From Bacteroidota bacterium (GTDB lineage: Bacteria > Bacteroidota > Bacteroidia > Chitinophagales > JADIYW01), in NCBI GenBank assembly GCA_016705125.1, contig JADIYW010000036.1, forward strand, positions 186,001 through 250,000: 64,000 bases of DNA, written 5' to 3'. The notes beneath the pieces were generated by a model. That model had not been told where the DNA came from. It saw nothing but the letters and a program-made list of their open reading frames with translations, and searched no databases. Shown piece by piece: positions 36,080 to 47,300 of this stretch. Positions within the stretch are counted from its first letter, which is position 1, and the number at the start of each line of letters is the position of its first letter. A program made the position numbers and the translations under genes.

Positions 36080-37201
36080 CTATTCTGCCAATTTTTCGCC
36101 ACGTAATATTCTATACCTTTTTCGGGTTTCGACCATAAATGTACTTCCCTGAAAATCGAGGATTAGTTTTTCATATAATTCCTTTGCCTTTTCTGGATTA
36201 TTTAAGTTAAATTGTTCTATCTCTGCCCACAAAAACAAGGCATTGTCGCCCCAAAGGTCTGTCGAATAATTATCTACAATTCTTTTTAAATATTCAGTTG
36301 CTTCTTTAAAATTTCTATTATCCAATTCCAAATTAGCTTTCATCCAATATACATCATCAGTAAGACTATGATTTGGATAAATACTTATAAGGAAATCTAG
36401 TTTTTCATTCGCGGCTTCAAATTTGTGCTGAAATTTTAATAAATCAGCTTGCGAAAAAAGCAACATAGGCTCAAGTGTAGTATCTAAGGTAATATTGTCG
36501 GCAATAAATACACTTAAATCGATGGCGTCATTGGAAATAAACTCAGTGGTGTTTGATTTAATTATTTTAAGCTGTGTTTGTGCCCATTCAAAATCTCCTT
36601 TATAGTACGACAATTTTGCATTTCTATATTTGGCTTCTTCTCCAATTGGGTTTCCTTTATATTCCTTTTCTACCTGGGTATATAATAGAATAGACTCCCA
36701 AGGTTGTTCATCTAAAATATAATAATCGCCCAAATCCATTTTTGCAATTCCCACAAGAGACTTATCTGCTCTTGGGTTTTCAATAAGCGTTTCCAAGCCA
36801 GCAATTGCAGTACTTAGGTCGTGAATATAAAGGGCATTCAATTTGGCTAAATCGATGGTTGCTTTTGATGAAGTATAAGCATTGTAATATTCGGATAAGA
36901 ATTTATTATATGCATCCCGAAGTGAAAACAAATCCTTTTGAGTGTAATTTCTACTTAGCACAATTTTGTCTCTTTTAACGGTCAACAACTCCAAAGTGGC
37001 GGTGATATAGTTGAAATTATTTGGACCCATGTCCACTATATATTGAAATCCTTTGGCTGCTGCATCAAAATCTCTTTGTTGAGCGGCTGAGCGCGCAATG
37101 TTTATCAAATTTTCGCCATTTTCTTCTCGTGCTCCATCTAAATAAATAGCTTGGTTGATTGCAGATTCAAAATCGTTGCGTTGCATATACAGCCAAACCA
37201 A
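36080..37201 (-). CDS. TPR protein, C-terminal part (in the -1 frame)
   Basis: A 373-residue reading from the first ATG/GTG-type start after a frameshift. It shows tetratricopeptide-type helices throughout (RDFDAAAKGFQYIVDMGP, GDFEWAQTQLKIIKSN, PEKAKELYEKLILDFQG). The frame is open upstream past 37201 to the slip site at 37240-37246, and the codons in between read VTENKKDLVYQDLLVW, which continues the N-terminal part without a gap. So this is very likely the second part of one ~600-residue protein, not a separate gene. Confidence 0.75.
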   Translation of the reverse strand: MVWLYMQRNDFESAINQAIYLDGAREENGENLINIARSAAQQRDFDAAAKGFQYIVDMGPNNFNYITATLELLTVKRDKIVLSRNYTQKDLFSLRDAYNKFLSEYYNAYTSSKATIDLAKLNALYIHDLSTAIAGLETLIENPRADKSLVGIAKMDLGDYYILDEQPWESILLYTQVEKEYKGNPIGEEAKYRNAKLSYYKGDFEWAQTQLKIIKSNTTEFISNDAIDLSVFIADNITLDTTLEPMLLFSQADLLKFQHKFEAANEKLDFLISIYPNHSLTDDVYWMKANLELDNRNFKEATEYLKRIVDNYSTDLWGDNALFLWAEIEQFNLNNPEKAKELYEKLILDFQGSTFMVETRKRYRILRGEKLAE

Positions 37202-37236
37202 TAAATCTTGGTAAACTAAGTCTTTTTTGTTTTCTG

Positions 37237-37902
37237 TTACTTTTTTAATAAAATCACTTCCAAATTGTCCAAATCTTCGGTTTGATTGAGGGCAGATTGC
37301 AAGTTGTTTTCTACTTGTTCGAGCGAAGAGGGATTGGCGAGCACTTCTTCCAAATACAAATCAAGCATTCCTTTTTTATTGTTTTGAAGGCGATAGATTT
37401 GTCCTATTTCGATATTGAAGGAAGTTTGAGCGCCAAGCCTTTGTTGCCCAGTTTGGTAGGTTTTGAGTGCCCAATCTAATTCTTTGAATTCTATAAATTT
37501 ATTTGCAATTTTGAGGTATTCAAATTTAATGGGCTTACAGTTTTTTATAGCATCTCCATATAATTTTTGGGCTTCTTCATTTTCTCCAGCCAATTGGTGA
37601 ACAGCCGCTAATTCCAATTGGTAAATCAGGTTTTTTCCTGATTCCTTATAAATGGTTTTGACCAATTTTTTGAGGGTCGTCCAATCTTTTAATTGAATTA
37701 AAGTCTGTTTATAATCCTCATAATACAAATCATAACCATTTGGTTGGGTGATGAGTGTTTTGTAATATTCGGCAGCTTTATCAAAAGCGCCATTTTCGTA
37801 AAATTGCTTGGCAAGGAAAGCATCTCTATTTTCCAAATCTTCTTGCGAAAACAAGGAAATATAAAAACAACTAAAAAAGAAAAAGAGAAAAATTTTTTTC
37901 AC
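37237..37902 (-). CDS. TPR protein, N-terminal part ending at a slippery site
   Basis: A 221-residue exported protein: start GTG at 37902 begins a signal peptide (KKIFLFFFFS ... LFSQ), followed by TPR-type repeats (FYENGAFDKAAEYYKTL, GENEEAQKLYGDAIKN, KELDWALKTYQTGQQ). It ends at TAA immediately after A AAA AAG, while the rest of the repeat protein is encoded in the -1 frame. A TTG start at 37923 would lie within the -7 box and is rejected. Role unknown; TPRs mediate protein contacts in the periplasm. Confidence 0.75.
   Translation of the reverse strand: MKKIFLFFFFSCFYISLFSQEDLENRDAFLAKQFYENGAFDKAAEYYKTLITQPNGYDLYYEDYKQTLIQLKDWTTLKKLVKTIYKESGKNLIYQLELAAVHQLAGENEEAQKLYGDAIKNCKPIKFEYLKIANKFIEFKELDWALKTYQTGQQRLGAQTSFNIEIGQIYRLQNNKKGMLDLYLEEVLANPSSLEQVENNLQSALNQTEDLDNLEVILLKK
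37240..37246 (-). other. Slippery heptamer A AAA AAG, candidate -1 frameshift site
   Basis: In the zero frame the codons read TTA AAA AAG TAA, so the heptamer A AAA AAG is in the phase needed for -1 tandem slippage, as in E. coli dnaX. The stop follows at once. About 25 nt downstream a small hairpin ACCAA/TTGGT is possible; no strong stimulator is seen. Confidence 0.5.
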
Positions 37903-37920
37903 TTGAAAAAATAATTTGAA

Positions 37921-37928
37921 CAAATTTA
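37921..37928 (-). promoter_or_regulatory. -7 box TAAATTTG of the TPR gene
   Basis: Exact TAnnTTTG on the minus strand, 18 nt before the GTG start; would give a leader of about 12 nt. No -33 TTG seen. Confidence 0.4.
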
Positions 37929-38104
37929 TTAAAAAAAAAGGAATCGAAATGGGTAATTGAGGAAATGGATGTTATTTATTGAAAAGGCCTGAAGTGTATT
38001 AAATCCTAATTCCAAGAAACTCCTAGTTTGTTTTTAGTATAAACCACTAAACAATAGAGCCTAAATAAACTATGACCGATAAAAAATGTAAGTTTTATTT
38101 AAAA

Positions 38105-38878
38105 TTAATAATACTCAATGGTGTATTCCTGTAGACCGCCATTGCTAGTAACGTATGTTTTTACTAATTGATTGAGGCTATTAAACTCGTACTCAAAATC
38201 ATATATTCTTTCTCCATTTATGTGTATTGAATCAATCAAATTCTTGTTTTGAGGAAATAAATAATTATCATCATAACCAAGATAATCCAAAATTTCTGAC
38301 TGATATATTAATAATTTTTGTAATGGTGCATATTTATTATAAGGTAAATTGGTATAAGTTATAGAAAAAGTATCTTTAACAGGATACCCAAAATCAGAAG
38401 TATATTGATGGATAAAACTTGTGTAATTTCCATCAATTATTTTAAATCTATCATATCTACCATTTGTAGTACCTAAATCACTAAAATAATTGAGTTTGTT
38501 AGTGTAATTAAATGTAATAAAATTTTTGCTTCTTCCTTCGAACCAACTTTTGAATGTTTTTATCAATCCTTCATTATCTATAATAATATCGAAATAATCT
38601 ACATAAGAAATTGCACCAGAATCTGGATATATAAATATTTTATTAGTATTACGCTCAATTGTAAGGCCATCTAATGTGTCATTTGAATTAAAATCAAATA
38701 TTTCAACTCTCCAAAGTTGCCCAGTTGTGTCATTATAAATAAATTCTTGCTTTCTACCAAGTTGTGGTGTAATAGATTTTATCTTACCATTCAAGTCTAT
38801 TTTATTTATTGGTTCAATTTTTTCCTTTTTGCATGCAAAAAAAACTAAAATTCCAATCGTTAAAAATATATATTTCAT
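38105..38878 (-). CDS. Lipoprotein of unknown function
   Basis: A 257-residue lipoprotein: lipobox FFAC (Cys16) then KKEK. The mature part is beta-rich with YD-like phrases (FIYNDTTGQLWRVEIFDF at about 45-62 and FEYEFNSLNQLVKTYV near the end), similar in texture to the proteins at 10613-11467 and 58742-59662. It lies 11 nt downstream of the esterase and would share its transcript. No function recognised. Confidence 0.6.
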   Translation of the reverse strand: MKYIFLTIGILVFFACKKEKIEPINKIDLNGKIKSITPQLGRKQEFIYNDTTGQLWRVEIFDFNSNDTLDGLTIERNTNKIFIYPDSGAISYVDYFDIIIDNEGLIKTFKSWFEGRSKNFITFNYTNKLNYFSDLGTTNGRYDRFKIIDGNYTSFIHQYTSDFGYPVKDTFSITYTNLPYNKYAPLQKLLIYQSEILDYLGYDDNYLFPQNKNLIDSIHINGERIYDFEYEFNSLNQLVKTYVTSNGGLQEYTIEYY

Positions 38879-38889
38879 GTTTTTAGGTT

Positions 38890-40230
38890 TTATTTGTGTC
38901 CATTAAGCCATTTAATCATATCGCCTCTTATAAGTGTTAGCGGTCCATTTGTAAATCCATGGTCGCCATTTGTATAAATTTTGATACCGTGTTTATCAGC
39001 CAGTGATGAATAAGCACTAGAAGCTGGAATACTTGTACCTGTTCCGCTAATGGCATAATTAAATATTAATCCTCCATTATTATCTAAAGCATTTGACATT
39101 AAATTTGTGGCATTTGAATATGGCACTAAATTGTCATTATCACCATGCATTATAAAAGTTGGAACAATTATACTATTCACGTTTAATGCATTGTACGGGC
39201 TATAATTTAATAAGGTGTTATTGTTTGATAAAGGTAGCGTTAAAATTTGAGTATAGGAGCTTTGAATAATATTGAACAAATCGAGTATTCGTGGATTTGG
39301 ATTATTTGTTATTGTATTACTAATTGTACATAATGGACTACTATAGGTATTATATGTAACTAAATTAGAACTTAAATTCATGTGTATATACCAAGGAAAA
39401 TGAGGATTGGGTAATGGGGAAAGAACAAAATTGGTTCCACATGTAAATAAATTTGGCTTCACCCTTATATACTCACCATACTGTTGCATATTGGTTGGTG
39501 CATAACAGGAAATAACTGATTTAATAAAACTTGTATTTGCACTATTATATGCCCAGTTGAGTGCCAAATGTCCGCCTGCGCTCTCCCCTATTAACTGTAT
39601 GCTATTGGCATTTAGTCCAAGGCAAGTTGGAAAATTGGCTCGAATATGGCCTATTGCCAAGTCAATATTATCCAACTGTGTTTGTATAGTAGTGGGATTT
39701 AATAAAATTTCGGCATTGTCTTTACCATACGAAATTAATGGATATAAAGGAGTTACAACCACATAGCCATTTGCCAATAATTGTTTTACAATATTTGTGC
39801 TTGGCGAATTTGATGCTGTCCATCCAAAAAACCAACCTTTTGTGGTATTTGGATTTGGACCTGAAAACCAAGCACCGCCATGAATAAGTATTACTATAGG
39901 TTTATTGGGTTGATTAGTAATGGTATTATACTGTATATAATAGATATTTCGTGGGTCGGGACCATATTGCGCAATCGCTCGTATTCTATTTCCAAAGAAA
40001 TCTTTAACTGTACTTGTCTGTGGTGTTATGCCTCCACAAGGTGCTATAAAATCATCATCAGGGTCTTCTTGTGCAGCCATATTAGCCACATACTCTTTCA
40101 TTATGGCTTCGTCCATTCGGTAATAATCTCGCACTGGTGATAGTTCGAGAGCATTGTTTGATTTATTTTCGTCAGCACTAACATTCTCGTCCAATCTAGA
40201 ATTGCTAATGTCGGAAGCATTTTCAAACAT
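38890..40230 (-). CDS. Alpha/beta-hydrolase (esterase) lipoprotein, probably phase variable
   Basis: A 446-residue reading from the first in-frame ATG. Catalytic features: oxyanion motif HGGAWF (117-122), nucleophile Ser217 in GESAGG, acid in MHGDNDNLVPY and His in GDHGFTNG. This matches the esterase/BD-FAE-like hydrolases. The frame is open upstream of 40230 through TEEK, lipobox FIAC and a hydrophobic core encoded by seven CTTT units, but has no start codon there before a TAG. The natural ATG (40354) is one base out of frame at this copy number, so the exported form is predicted OFF; from 40230 only a cytoplasmic form could be made. Confidence 0.75.
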   Translation of the reverse strand: MFENASDISNSRLDENVSADENKSNNALELSPVRDYYRMDEAIMKEYVANMAAQEDPDDDFIAPCGGITPQTSTVKDFFGNRIRAIAQYGPDPRNIYYIQYNTITNQPNKPIVILIHGGAWFSGPNPNTTKGWFFGWTASNSPSTNIVKQLLANGYVVVTPLYPLISYGKDNAEILLNPTTIQTQLDNIDLAIGHIRANFPTCLGLNANSIQLIGESAGGHLALNWAYNSANTSFIKSVISCYAPTNMQQYGEYIRVKPNLFTCGTNFVLSPLPNPHFPWYIHMNLSSNLVTYNTYSSPLCTISNTITNNPNPRILDLFNIIQSSYTQILTLPLSNNNTLLNYSPYNALNVNSIIVPTFIMHGDNDNLVPYSNATNLMSNALDNNGGLIFNYAISGTGTSIPASSAYSSLADKHGIKIYTNGDHGFTNGPLTLIRGDMIKWLNGHK

Positions 40231-40249
40231 TTTCTCTTCCGTATTTTTA

Positions 40250-40354
<105 letters not shown>

Positions 40355-40368
40355 AAATAGAGTTTAAT

Positions 40369-40376
40369 CAAATGTA
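40369..40376 (-). promoter_or_regulatory. -7 box TACATTTG of the esterase-lipoprotein operon
   Basis: Exact TAnnTTTG on the minus strand, 14 nt before ATG 40354. It independently supports 40354 as the true start. It lies beyond the VanZ-like stop (40388), so the operon has its own promoter. Confidence 0.5.
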
Positions 40377-40387
40377 AATTAGTTTAT

Positions 40388-40758
40388 TTAATTTACAAAA
40401 TTTTTTTGTCCTTTTTCGATAAAAAAACTTAAAAGAAAATTGGAAACTAAAAAACCCGCTCCATTTGCCACGATATCCCATAAATCAAAAGCCCTATTGA
40501 TGGGTAAATAGCCTTGTAAGCATTCGATACTTATACCAACTAGAATGCAAATTATACCAATTTGGAGTATATACTTTCTTCCAAAACCAAAATAATACAA
40601 AAAAAACATTATGCTATAAAATACAAAGTGGACTATTTTATCAAAGCCCTCAAAATCAAACCAAGGATTTATTGGAAGGTCATTTTTGGTAAAAGGCAAA
40701 GCCAAAACACCAAAATTGTCCATAATAATGCAGGAATTAGTTTGACTTTGTTTTTCAT
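40388..40758 (-). CDS. VanZ-like membrane protein, frameshifted near the N-terminus
   Basis: The main frame carries the VanZ-like core: FDKIVHFVFYSIMFFLYY, a second helix (YILQIGIICILVGIS), and the signature ECLQGYLPINRAFDLWDIVANGAG. Its own start region (from 40762 or 40723) reads unlike a membrane helix. In another frame, ATG 40758 gives MKNKVKLIPALLW and then ILVFWLCLLPK, the expected first helix, which joins the main frame if one A is added to the A5 run at 40683-40687. So the gene carries a one-base deletion, real or a sequencing error. Neighbour of gcvH as in other Bacteroidota. Confidence 0.7.
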
Positions 40759-40831
40759 CCAATTATACAAAATTAGCTAAATAAGCTTATACTTTTTAAA
40801 GCAAAATATTGCGAATTGGTTTGGATTTTTT

Positions 40832-41215
40832 TTATTTTCCTGTTACCATAGCTTCGTAAGTGGTAGCATCCATTAGGTTATCCAAGTCCGATAAGTCAGC
40901 GGCAAGCACTTTTACCATCCAGCCATCACCATAAGGATCTGAGTTTACCAAATCAGGAGCGTCTTGCAATTTGTCGTTCACTTCTAATATTTCGCCGCTT
41001 ATAGGCAAATACAAATCAGACACGGTTTTTACTGCTTCTACTGAGCCAAAAATTGCATTTGCTTCAAATGATTCACCAACAGAGTCAATATCCACATATA
41101 CAATATCGCCAAGTTCGCTTTGAGCAAATTCAGAAATACCAATGGTGGCTTTATCGCCATCAATTCTAACCCATTCGTGCTCCTTTGAATATTTTAAGTC
41201 TGCTGGAAAATTCAT
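40832..41215 (-). CDS. gcvH: Glycine cleavage system H protein
   Basis: A 127-residue lipoyl-carrier protein; lipoylation Lys63 is in GSVEAVKTVSD, and KEHEWVRIDG near the start is conserved. It shuttles the aminomethyl group between the P, T and L proteins of glycine cleavage. gcvP and gcvT are not in the window. A -7 box TATCTTTG lies 14 nt upstream. No glycine riboswitch was seen. Confidence 0.95.
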   Translation of the reverse strand: MNFPADLKYSKEHEWVRIDGDKATIGISEFAQSELGDIVYVDIDSVGESFEANAIFGSVEAVKTVSDLYLPISGEILEVNDKLQDAPDLVNSDPYGDGWMVKVLAADLSDLDNLMDATTYEAMVTGK

Positions 41216-41229
41216 TTTTGTATTTTTTT

Positions 41230-41237
41230 CAAAGATA
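41230..41237 (-). promoter_or_regulatory. -7 box TATCTTTG of gcvH
   Basis: Exact TAnnTTTG on the minus strand, 14 nt before the gcvH start; no TTG at ideal spacing. A 6-bp inverted repeat TTCGTG/CACGAA (41325-41340 region) lies between it and the sprA stop. Confidence 0.4.
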
Positions 41238-41370
41238 TGAAATGTGTGGGATTTAAAAAAAAATAATAAAAATTATTTTGAATGAAGTTTTTAGGCAATA
41301 GCCAAACAGCCCAATAGGGAAATATTTCGTGAAGACACGAACCATGGAAGTTGGATTATTTTTAAAAAAA

Positions 41371-44300
41371 CTAAGGTGCCAAAGAGAACCTAATTGTTAC
41401 ACCTCCACGGTGACTAGTAATAGGATATGAAGCTAAAGTGGCTGGTTTTGTTTTTCTGAAATCATAAAACAAACGTACATTCAATTTTTGATTCACTACA
41501 TAATCTATAGTTGGCGAAAAAGAGAATGTTTTGTTTCCACGTGTAGGTTCTGCGATGTTTTGGTCCAACTTATAGTTTATGGTTTTGTCGTCACGGAATG
41601 AGAAATCAGCACGAATATTTATGTCATTATCTAAGGTTAATTTTTTGCCCCCTATTTTGAAAGGCAAAGTAAATTTGGCTAATGTATAACCCAATCCGGC
41701 GGTAATTTCGGTTGATCGTGTTTCGCTAAATTGAAAATCGAGGAAACTCATCCCTAAAGTACGTGATTTTTTGAATTCAAAATCGGTAATTAAGCTATTT
41801 TTCCATGTAATATCAACACCCAATAATGGTGCAAATTGTTCGGTGATAGATATTTGTGGGATATTGTATAGGTTAAAGAAATTCCCAGACAATGAATCGA
41901 TTTTTGAAGGCACAAAATAAGTGTCGCCTTTTCCAAATCCATTGGTGCCCACAAAATTTAGGTCGGTACTAAAGCTACTTACTGAGAATGTGCTATTATA
42001 ACCATGTGAAATGGTAAACGATTGGAATAATTTTTTGCCCCAAGCCATTTTAGAAAATCCATTATAGGTCAATCTCCAGTTAGGCAATGGAATTGTTTTC
42101 AAAGGATTTAATCTTACTTTGCTTACATCTTTGCCAGTATAGGCTGCTATAAATGCAGGGATTAAAACATCCTGTGAATATGGACCATATCCAAAGTTAA
42201 AATTATCCAATTTTATGGTATCATTTATAAAGCCGCCATTTGAGTTAGGATTTGAGGCTGCAAGTTGGTTAGAAAATTCTTCTCGTAGTGCTTCAAAATT
42301 TCTAAATGCTTTGGTAAAATTGTTTTCATCCAACTTGTCAAACATAGTTCGAATCATCAGGAAGGATACAGAAAAACTACCATTCTCCGCAGGATTTAGA
42401 TGTTCAAATGCACTGCCTTCATTAATTTTTTTGTAAAACTCTGAATAATTAGATGTAGAGGTTTTATTGAAATTTACATCAACCCTTAAATCTCTGAAAG
42501 GCTCTAATGCTATTTTGAGATTAAAAGTATTTGTTTTTTGCTGTTGAAATTGATAATTGAAAAGCGTATCGCTAGTAATCCACCCTTTGGATGACACATT
42601 TGTCAACCAAGAAGTATCTCTTTGTCCGCCAAATAAAAATCCAAAACCTGGCGCATTTTGATTAAAATCTTGTCCGAACATATTATGATTAGGCAAAAAT
42701 CCAGGCAAAATAGTACCTCTTTTTACATCATAATTCACCGACACTCGTTTTATCATCATTAGAGGCTGCATAATAAAGTCTAATTTTGGATTAGCAAAAG
42801 CATCCAATTTTGATTTATCTTCTTTAAGTTTTCGGATTTCATTTTTTAGCATTTTCTTTTCCTTCACTAATTTTTCTATATCCGCTTTAGTAAGCAATGT
42901 ATCTTCTTTAGCTTTTTCAATGGCTTCAATTTTTTTCTGACGTTCTTCTGTTTTTATTTGAATTTTATCGCTAACTTTTTTTAGGTTTTCCTTTTTCTTG
43001 GTTAATGATGTTGCGTATTCTTCCTTTGTATGCTTAGTAGGTGAATTATAGGGGCGAAGGAATTTAAAGGAATTATAGAAATTTTTGAAATTGAGCTCAC
43101 CTGTAACTTGAATATTATTGGTATTAGCAATTATGTTTCCCCATTCTTGAATAATTAAAGAAGGTGCTGTCCAATTGTATGAACTACCATATTTTATATT
43201 ACCACTCAACCAATCGAGGTAAGGAATATTTTTAAAAGGAAATGTATAACCCACATTTAAGTTATGACTGTAATTTATATTTCGACCAAAGCTCCAAAAG
43301 CTTTCTTTTAGTGAATCTCGTTTTTCTCTTGTATCAATTCTGCCGGCGGGCTCATCAATACGAGCTGCATTTTTATTGCTAAAATCAAGTGTTAAAGCTT
43401 TTGTAATGTCGTGGCGATAATTGAACCCTCTATCCCAAGTAAAATATTTATCAAAAGTAGGGTCGATAATTAAACCATCGTCACCAATATCTCTCACTTT
43501 GGTTTGCCCAAATTGTCTGTTAATTTCGGTTCTAAAGCCTATGGTTGAAGGTCTGTAATTGAATGCAATTTCTTTTATTGGTTTTAAAAATCTACTATTG
43601 TTTAGCACTGATTTAAATGGTTGCCAAAAATTAGATTTCGAATTGAAATTATAGCCAATCGCACCTTTATGTTTATTGATTACTTCACTTTCGATGGTTG
43701 GGTTTTGCCTTTCGGCTTGTGTAAATGCATAAGTAAAATTAAAATTTTCGATATCATAAATATGATTCGCCTTTGATGGGTCAGTTTTCACTTTCCTCAT
43801 ATTGGTTACATTCACACTTTTTAGAGTGGTTATTGTTTGAGCTTCCTTTTTTATTTCATTTTTCAAATCCTTTTTCTCTTCTGGTGTAAGATTTTGATCT
43901 ACATCAACTGAATTTACTTTTTCTTTTAATTTTATATCCAACTCATAAGGGTCGTATTCGGGTGTTGAAATAGCTTGGCTAAAATTGGCATATACAGGTA
44001 TTTGAAGGCCTGCTTTTTCGGGCAATAATTTACCCAAATTTACATTTGCGGCAACATCATATTGGAAATAATTATCTTGATATCTACTATTTAATTTAGA
44101 CTCCAAATCGCCAAAACCAATAGTGTGCATTGTAGTGGAAAGGGTCATATTACCTAAATCACCTAACTGCATATCCAACCTAGCTAATGCAGCCCATCCG
44201 CCGTCTTCATCAAATCCGCCTACCCTTAGTTCATTCACCCATATTTCGGCGCACTTTGCCAAACCATCATCTATAGAATCATTTTTTCCAATTACTCTTT

Positions 44301-47300
44301 GCGGATTTCTTACTCCCACCATTAAAACCGTTGCCTGTCCTAAATCAGGAGTTCCTTTTATGTTTATGCTTCTTCCATTTGTAAGGGCATATTTAAAGAC
44401 ATTGCTTCTATTAAAATTTTGGTTATTTCTAATTTGTTTTACTAATGTTAAGGTGTCAATCGAAATATTCATTTCATTTGCAAGCGGCCAGATTGCCCTT
44501 CGGTCGTCGTCATTTGTTGGGTTATAAGTACGTGGTAAAGTGACCGACATTGGAATTTCGTATTCGTAGTAGTTTTCAGAAAGGTCGGTTCCAACCCTCA
44601 TAAACAAGCTTATATCTCCATCTTTAATGGGATTTTGCAAACCATCATCCGTGTTTAACGACTCAGCATGTGAGAACAATTTTAATTTTTTGAAATTTCG
44701 AAGGTCAACATTCGTTAATTTATAAGCTGCTCGTGCATCTCCGTCTTGCAATTCGCACATTTGCAGACTCATACTTTGCTCATTTTGAAATGCGTTGAAA
44801 TAGCCATTTATAGTTTGCTCTCTACTTACACCAGGAGGAATAGCATAAGGAATTGGTTTTCTTCCTGTGTTCTCTTCAACGCTCACAGAGTTGATTGTAA
44901 ATAGGTTATTATCTGATCCGTCATCGGGAAGTGTTTCTCGAGGTTCTCCCAAAGGCAATAAATATCTACGCCATTGATTCCTTACTAAATTAAGTTCGGC
45001 AAATCGTAATGTAACAGGCACCTCAAAATCAGCCATTACCATTCTAATATATCGAATAGATCTAAAATCTGAGATATTCCCTACCCTAGATTCAAATTCT
45101 GCAATTGGAATTTTTATTTGATACCATACTGCACTATCTACTCTTCCATTAACATTAATATCTACTTTTACTCTATCCGTTACATAGGTAGAGCCTGCTA
45201 ATGCTTCAGGGCTAAAATCAACTCTATATTGATAGTATTCTTCCGTTTCATTTAATGAATTGTCATTATTTAAATCCTCATTGTCTGGCGTATTCTTGCT
45301 ATTCCCACTTAAATTATTATTACCTGAAGCATTCTGTGAGGAATTTCCTTGCGTTCCATTAAATTTCTGATATCTGGTAATAATATTGTCAGTATTTGCA
45401 AAATTTCCATCCAAAGCATACCTATAATCATCATTAGATGGATCTTCTTGTGCAAGTGCGTATGCATTTGGACTTACAATTCCTTGCAAGTTTGTTAAAT
45501 AATTAGCGTAAAATAATCTTTCATTTTCATTATTCAATCCATCTAATCCAGCATCTTGTGTTTTAATAACATCGGGATCGGCATCAAATGCATTTGTAAT
45601 TGAGTTTACGATTGAAGGTGTAACGCCCCATTCTGATGTGTCTAATTTGGAGGGATTAGTGGGTCGAGGCAATCCATTCTCATATTGTTTTCTTGAATCT
45701 TTAAGAATATCTTCTGAAATTGAACCTAATTGAATAAATAAATTTCCTTTTTTCTTTACTGTAGGTGTTTCTAAAAATGGATCTAAAACCCAAAACTGTA
45801 CGAATTCAATATTTGCAGCTTCAAAGTCATTTGTTTCAAGGTATCTTGAAATTCCACCCCATCTGCTGGCGGGATTTACCAATTTTCCATTTTCATCCAA
45901 ACCTAATGAAATGCCAGGTTCGCCAGTTGTTTCGTAGTTAAATGGTCCTCTTTCACTTGGATCGTAAGACATATCAAAGGTGAAAAGGTTTGCATTTGGA
46001 ATATTTGCATTGTCTCTATTCGGAAAAACTTCTCTTTGTGAATATTGACGTGTATATGCATTTTCTCTAACATCTCTATTGTCTTTAAGTGGGTTATTGT
46101 TATTACTTGAATAAAAAATATTGTCTATTTGATACCAAGATAATTTCGCCCTATTATAACCATATACTAGACTATCTGAAAATCTACTTTCTGGAAATTT
46201 TTCTATGCCAAATTGGTCGGGCATGCCTTTTGGCGTACTCGCTAAATTCCAGGCAATAAACGGAAAGCGTAAGTCATAATTTATGCTTGTTCCTTCAAAA
46301 TCATCAATATATACTGTTGCTTGATTATCCAAGTTTACGCCTTTTGCTGTACCCGGATTAAAGTGAGCAGCTTCGCCAGCGAAGGTAATATTTGATGGGT
46401 TTTTGCTGTCCTGCGCTGTTATTGTATTAAATAATTTGGTAAGTCCTTGCGATTTGGTTGCATAATTTAAATCAAATCCTAGAATATTATTTTTAATAGG
46501 GTCGTCTCCAATATTTACTTTTTGAGTAAAAGGCCTTTCTGCCAATCTCATGTGTGTAAGTCCTATTTCAAAATTATCGCTAATTTTATAGTCTAGTCTT
46601 GTTCCTATTAGTGTCTTACTTTGAATTCCAAACAAAACATTATTTTCAAATCTTACATCAATTGGAACACCAGAATTTATAATCCCTTCATTTAAAATTT
46701 TAATTCTACCTATTCCATATTCTACGGTATAGTCAATATTTTCTCTTAATTGTTGACCACCTGCGTTCACAATTACGGATCCTTGGGGAATATTAAAAGT
46801 ATTTAGTGAAATTTCATTTGCTACACTTGCTTTATATTGCCCTCTAAGAACAAAACGGTTATATTCTGGGTATTGTTGTGCAAAAATTCGAGTAGAATCG
46901 TACAATAAATCATAAGTATATTTATTGGCAATTGGATTATTATTGATTGCTTTTCGCAAAGCATCACCAAAGGGCTCTACTACTGGAAAATAAATTCTTC
47001 CATTTTTTGTATTTATTGTTATTTCATTTATAAAGTCGAATCGTCCATCCGGTTGCGGATCTAGTTGGTTATTTAACCTATCGAGACCTAAAACTTTTAA
47101 CAATTGTTTTCCAGCAATATCGCCCCCATCTGGCAAATAACGTTTATCTCCTCCACCTGGGTCTTTATAAAAAATTTCAAAAAAGAAATCTTGAGGATTT
47201 ACTTGAAACGAATTTAAAGAATAAACATTCTTCATCATCAAATTCCAAATTGGTTCGCCCGTTCGGATAGAAGTTGCCTTTAATAATTTAAGCACCAGTA

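Noticed and set aside
41325..41340. TTCGTG-AAGA-CACGAA inverted repeat between sprA and gcvH
   Set aside because: Only 6 bp and not followed by a T-run on the transcribed strand; not enough to call a terminator.
40769..41370. Possible glycine riboswitch before gcvH, and likewise before glyA
   Set aside because: The leaders are too short (about 15-20 nt after the -7 box) and lack the paired glycine-aptamer cores.
44123..44527. 134-codon plus-strand frame within sprA
   Set aside because: Antisense to sprA, whose coding signal is continuous there.
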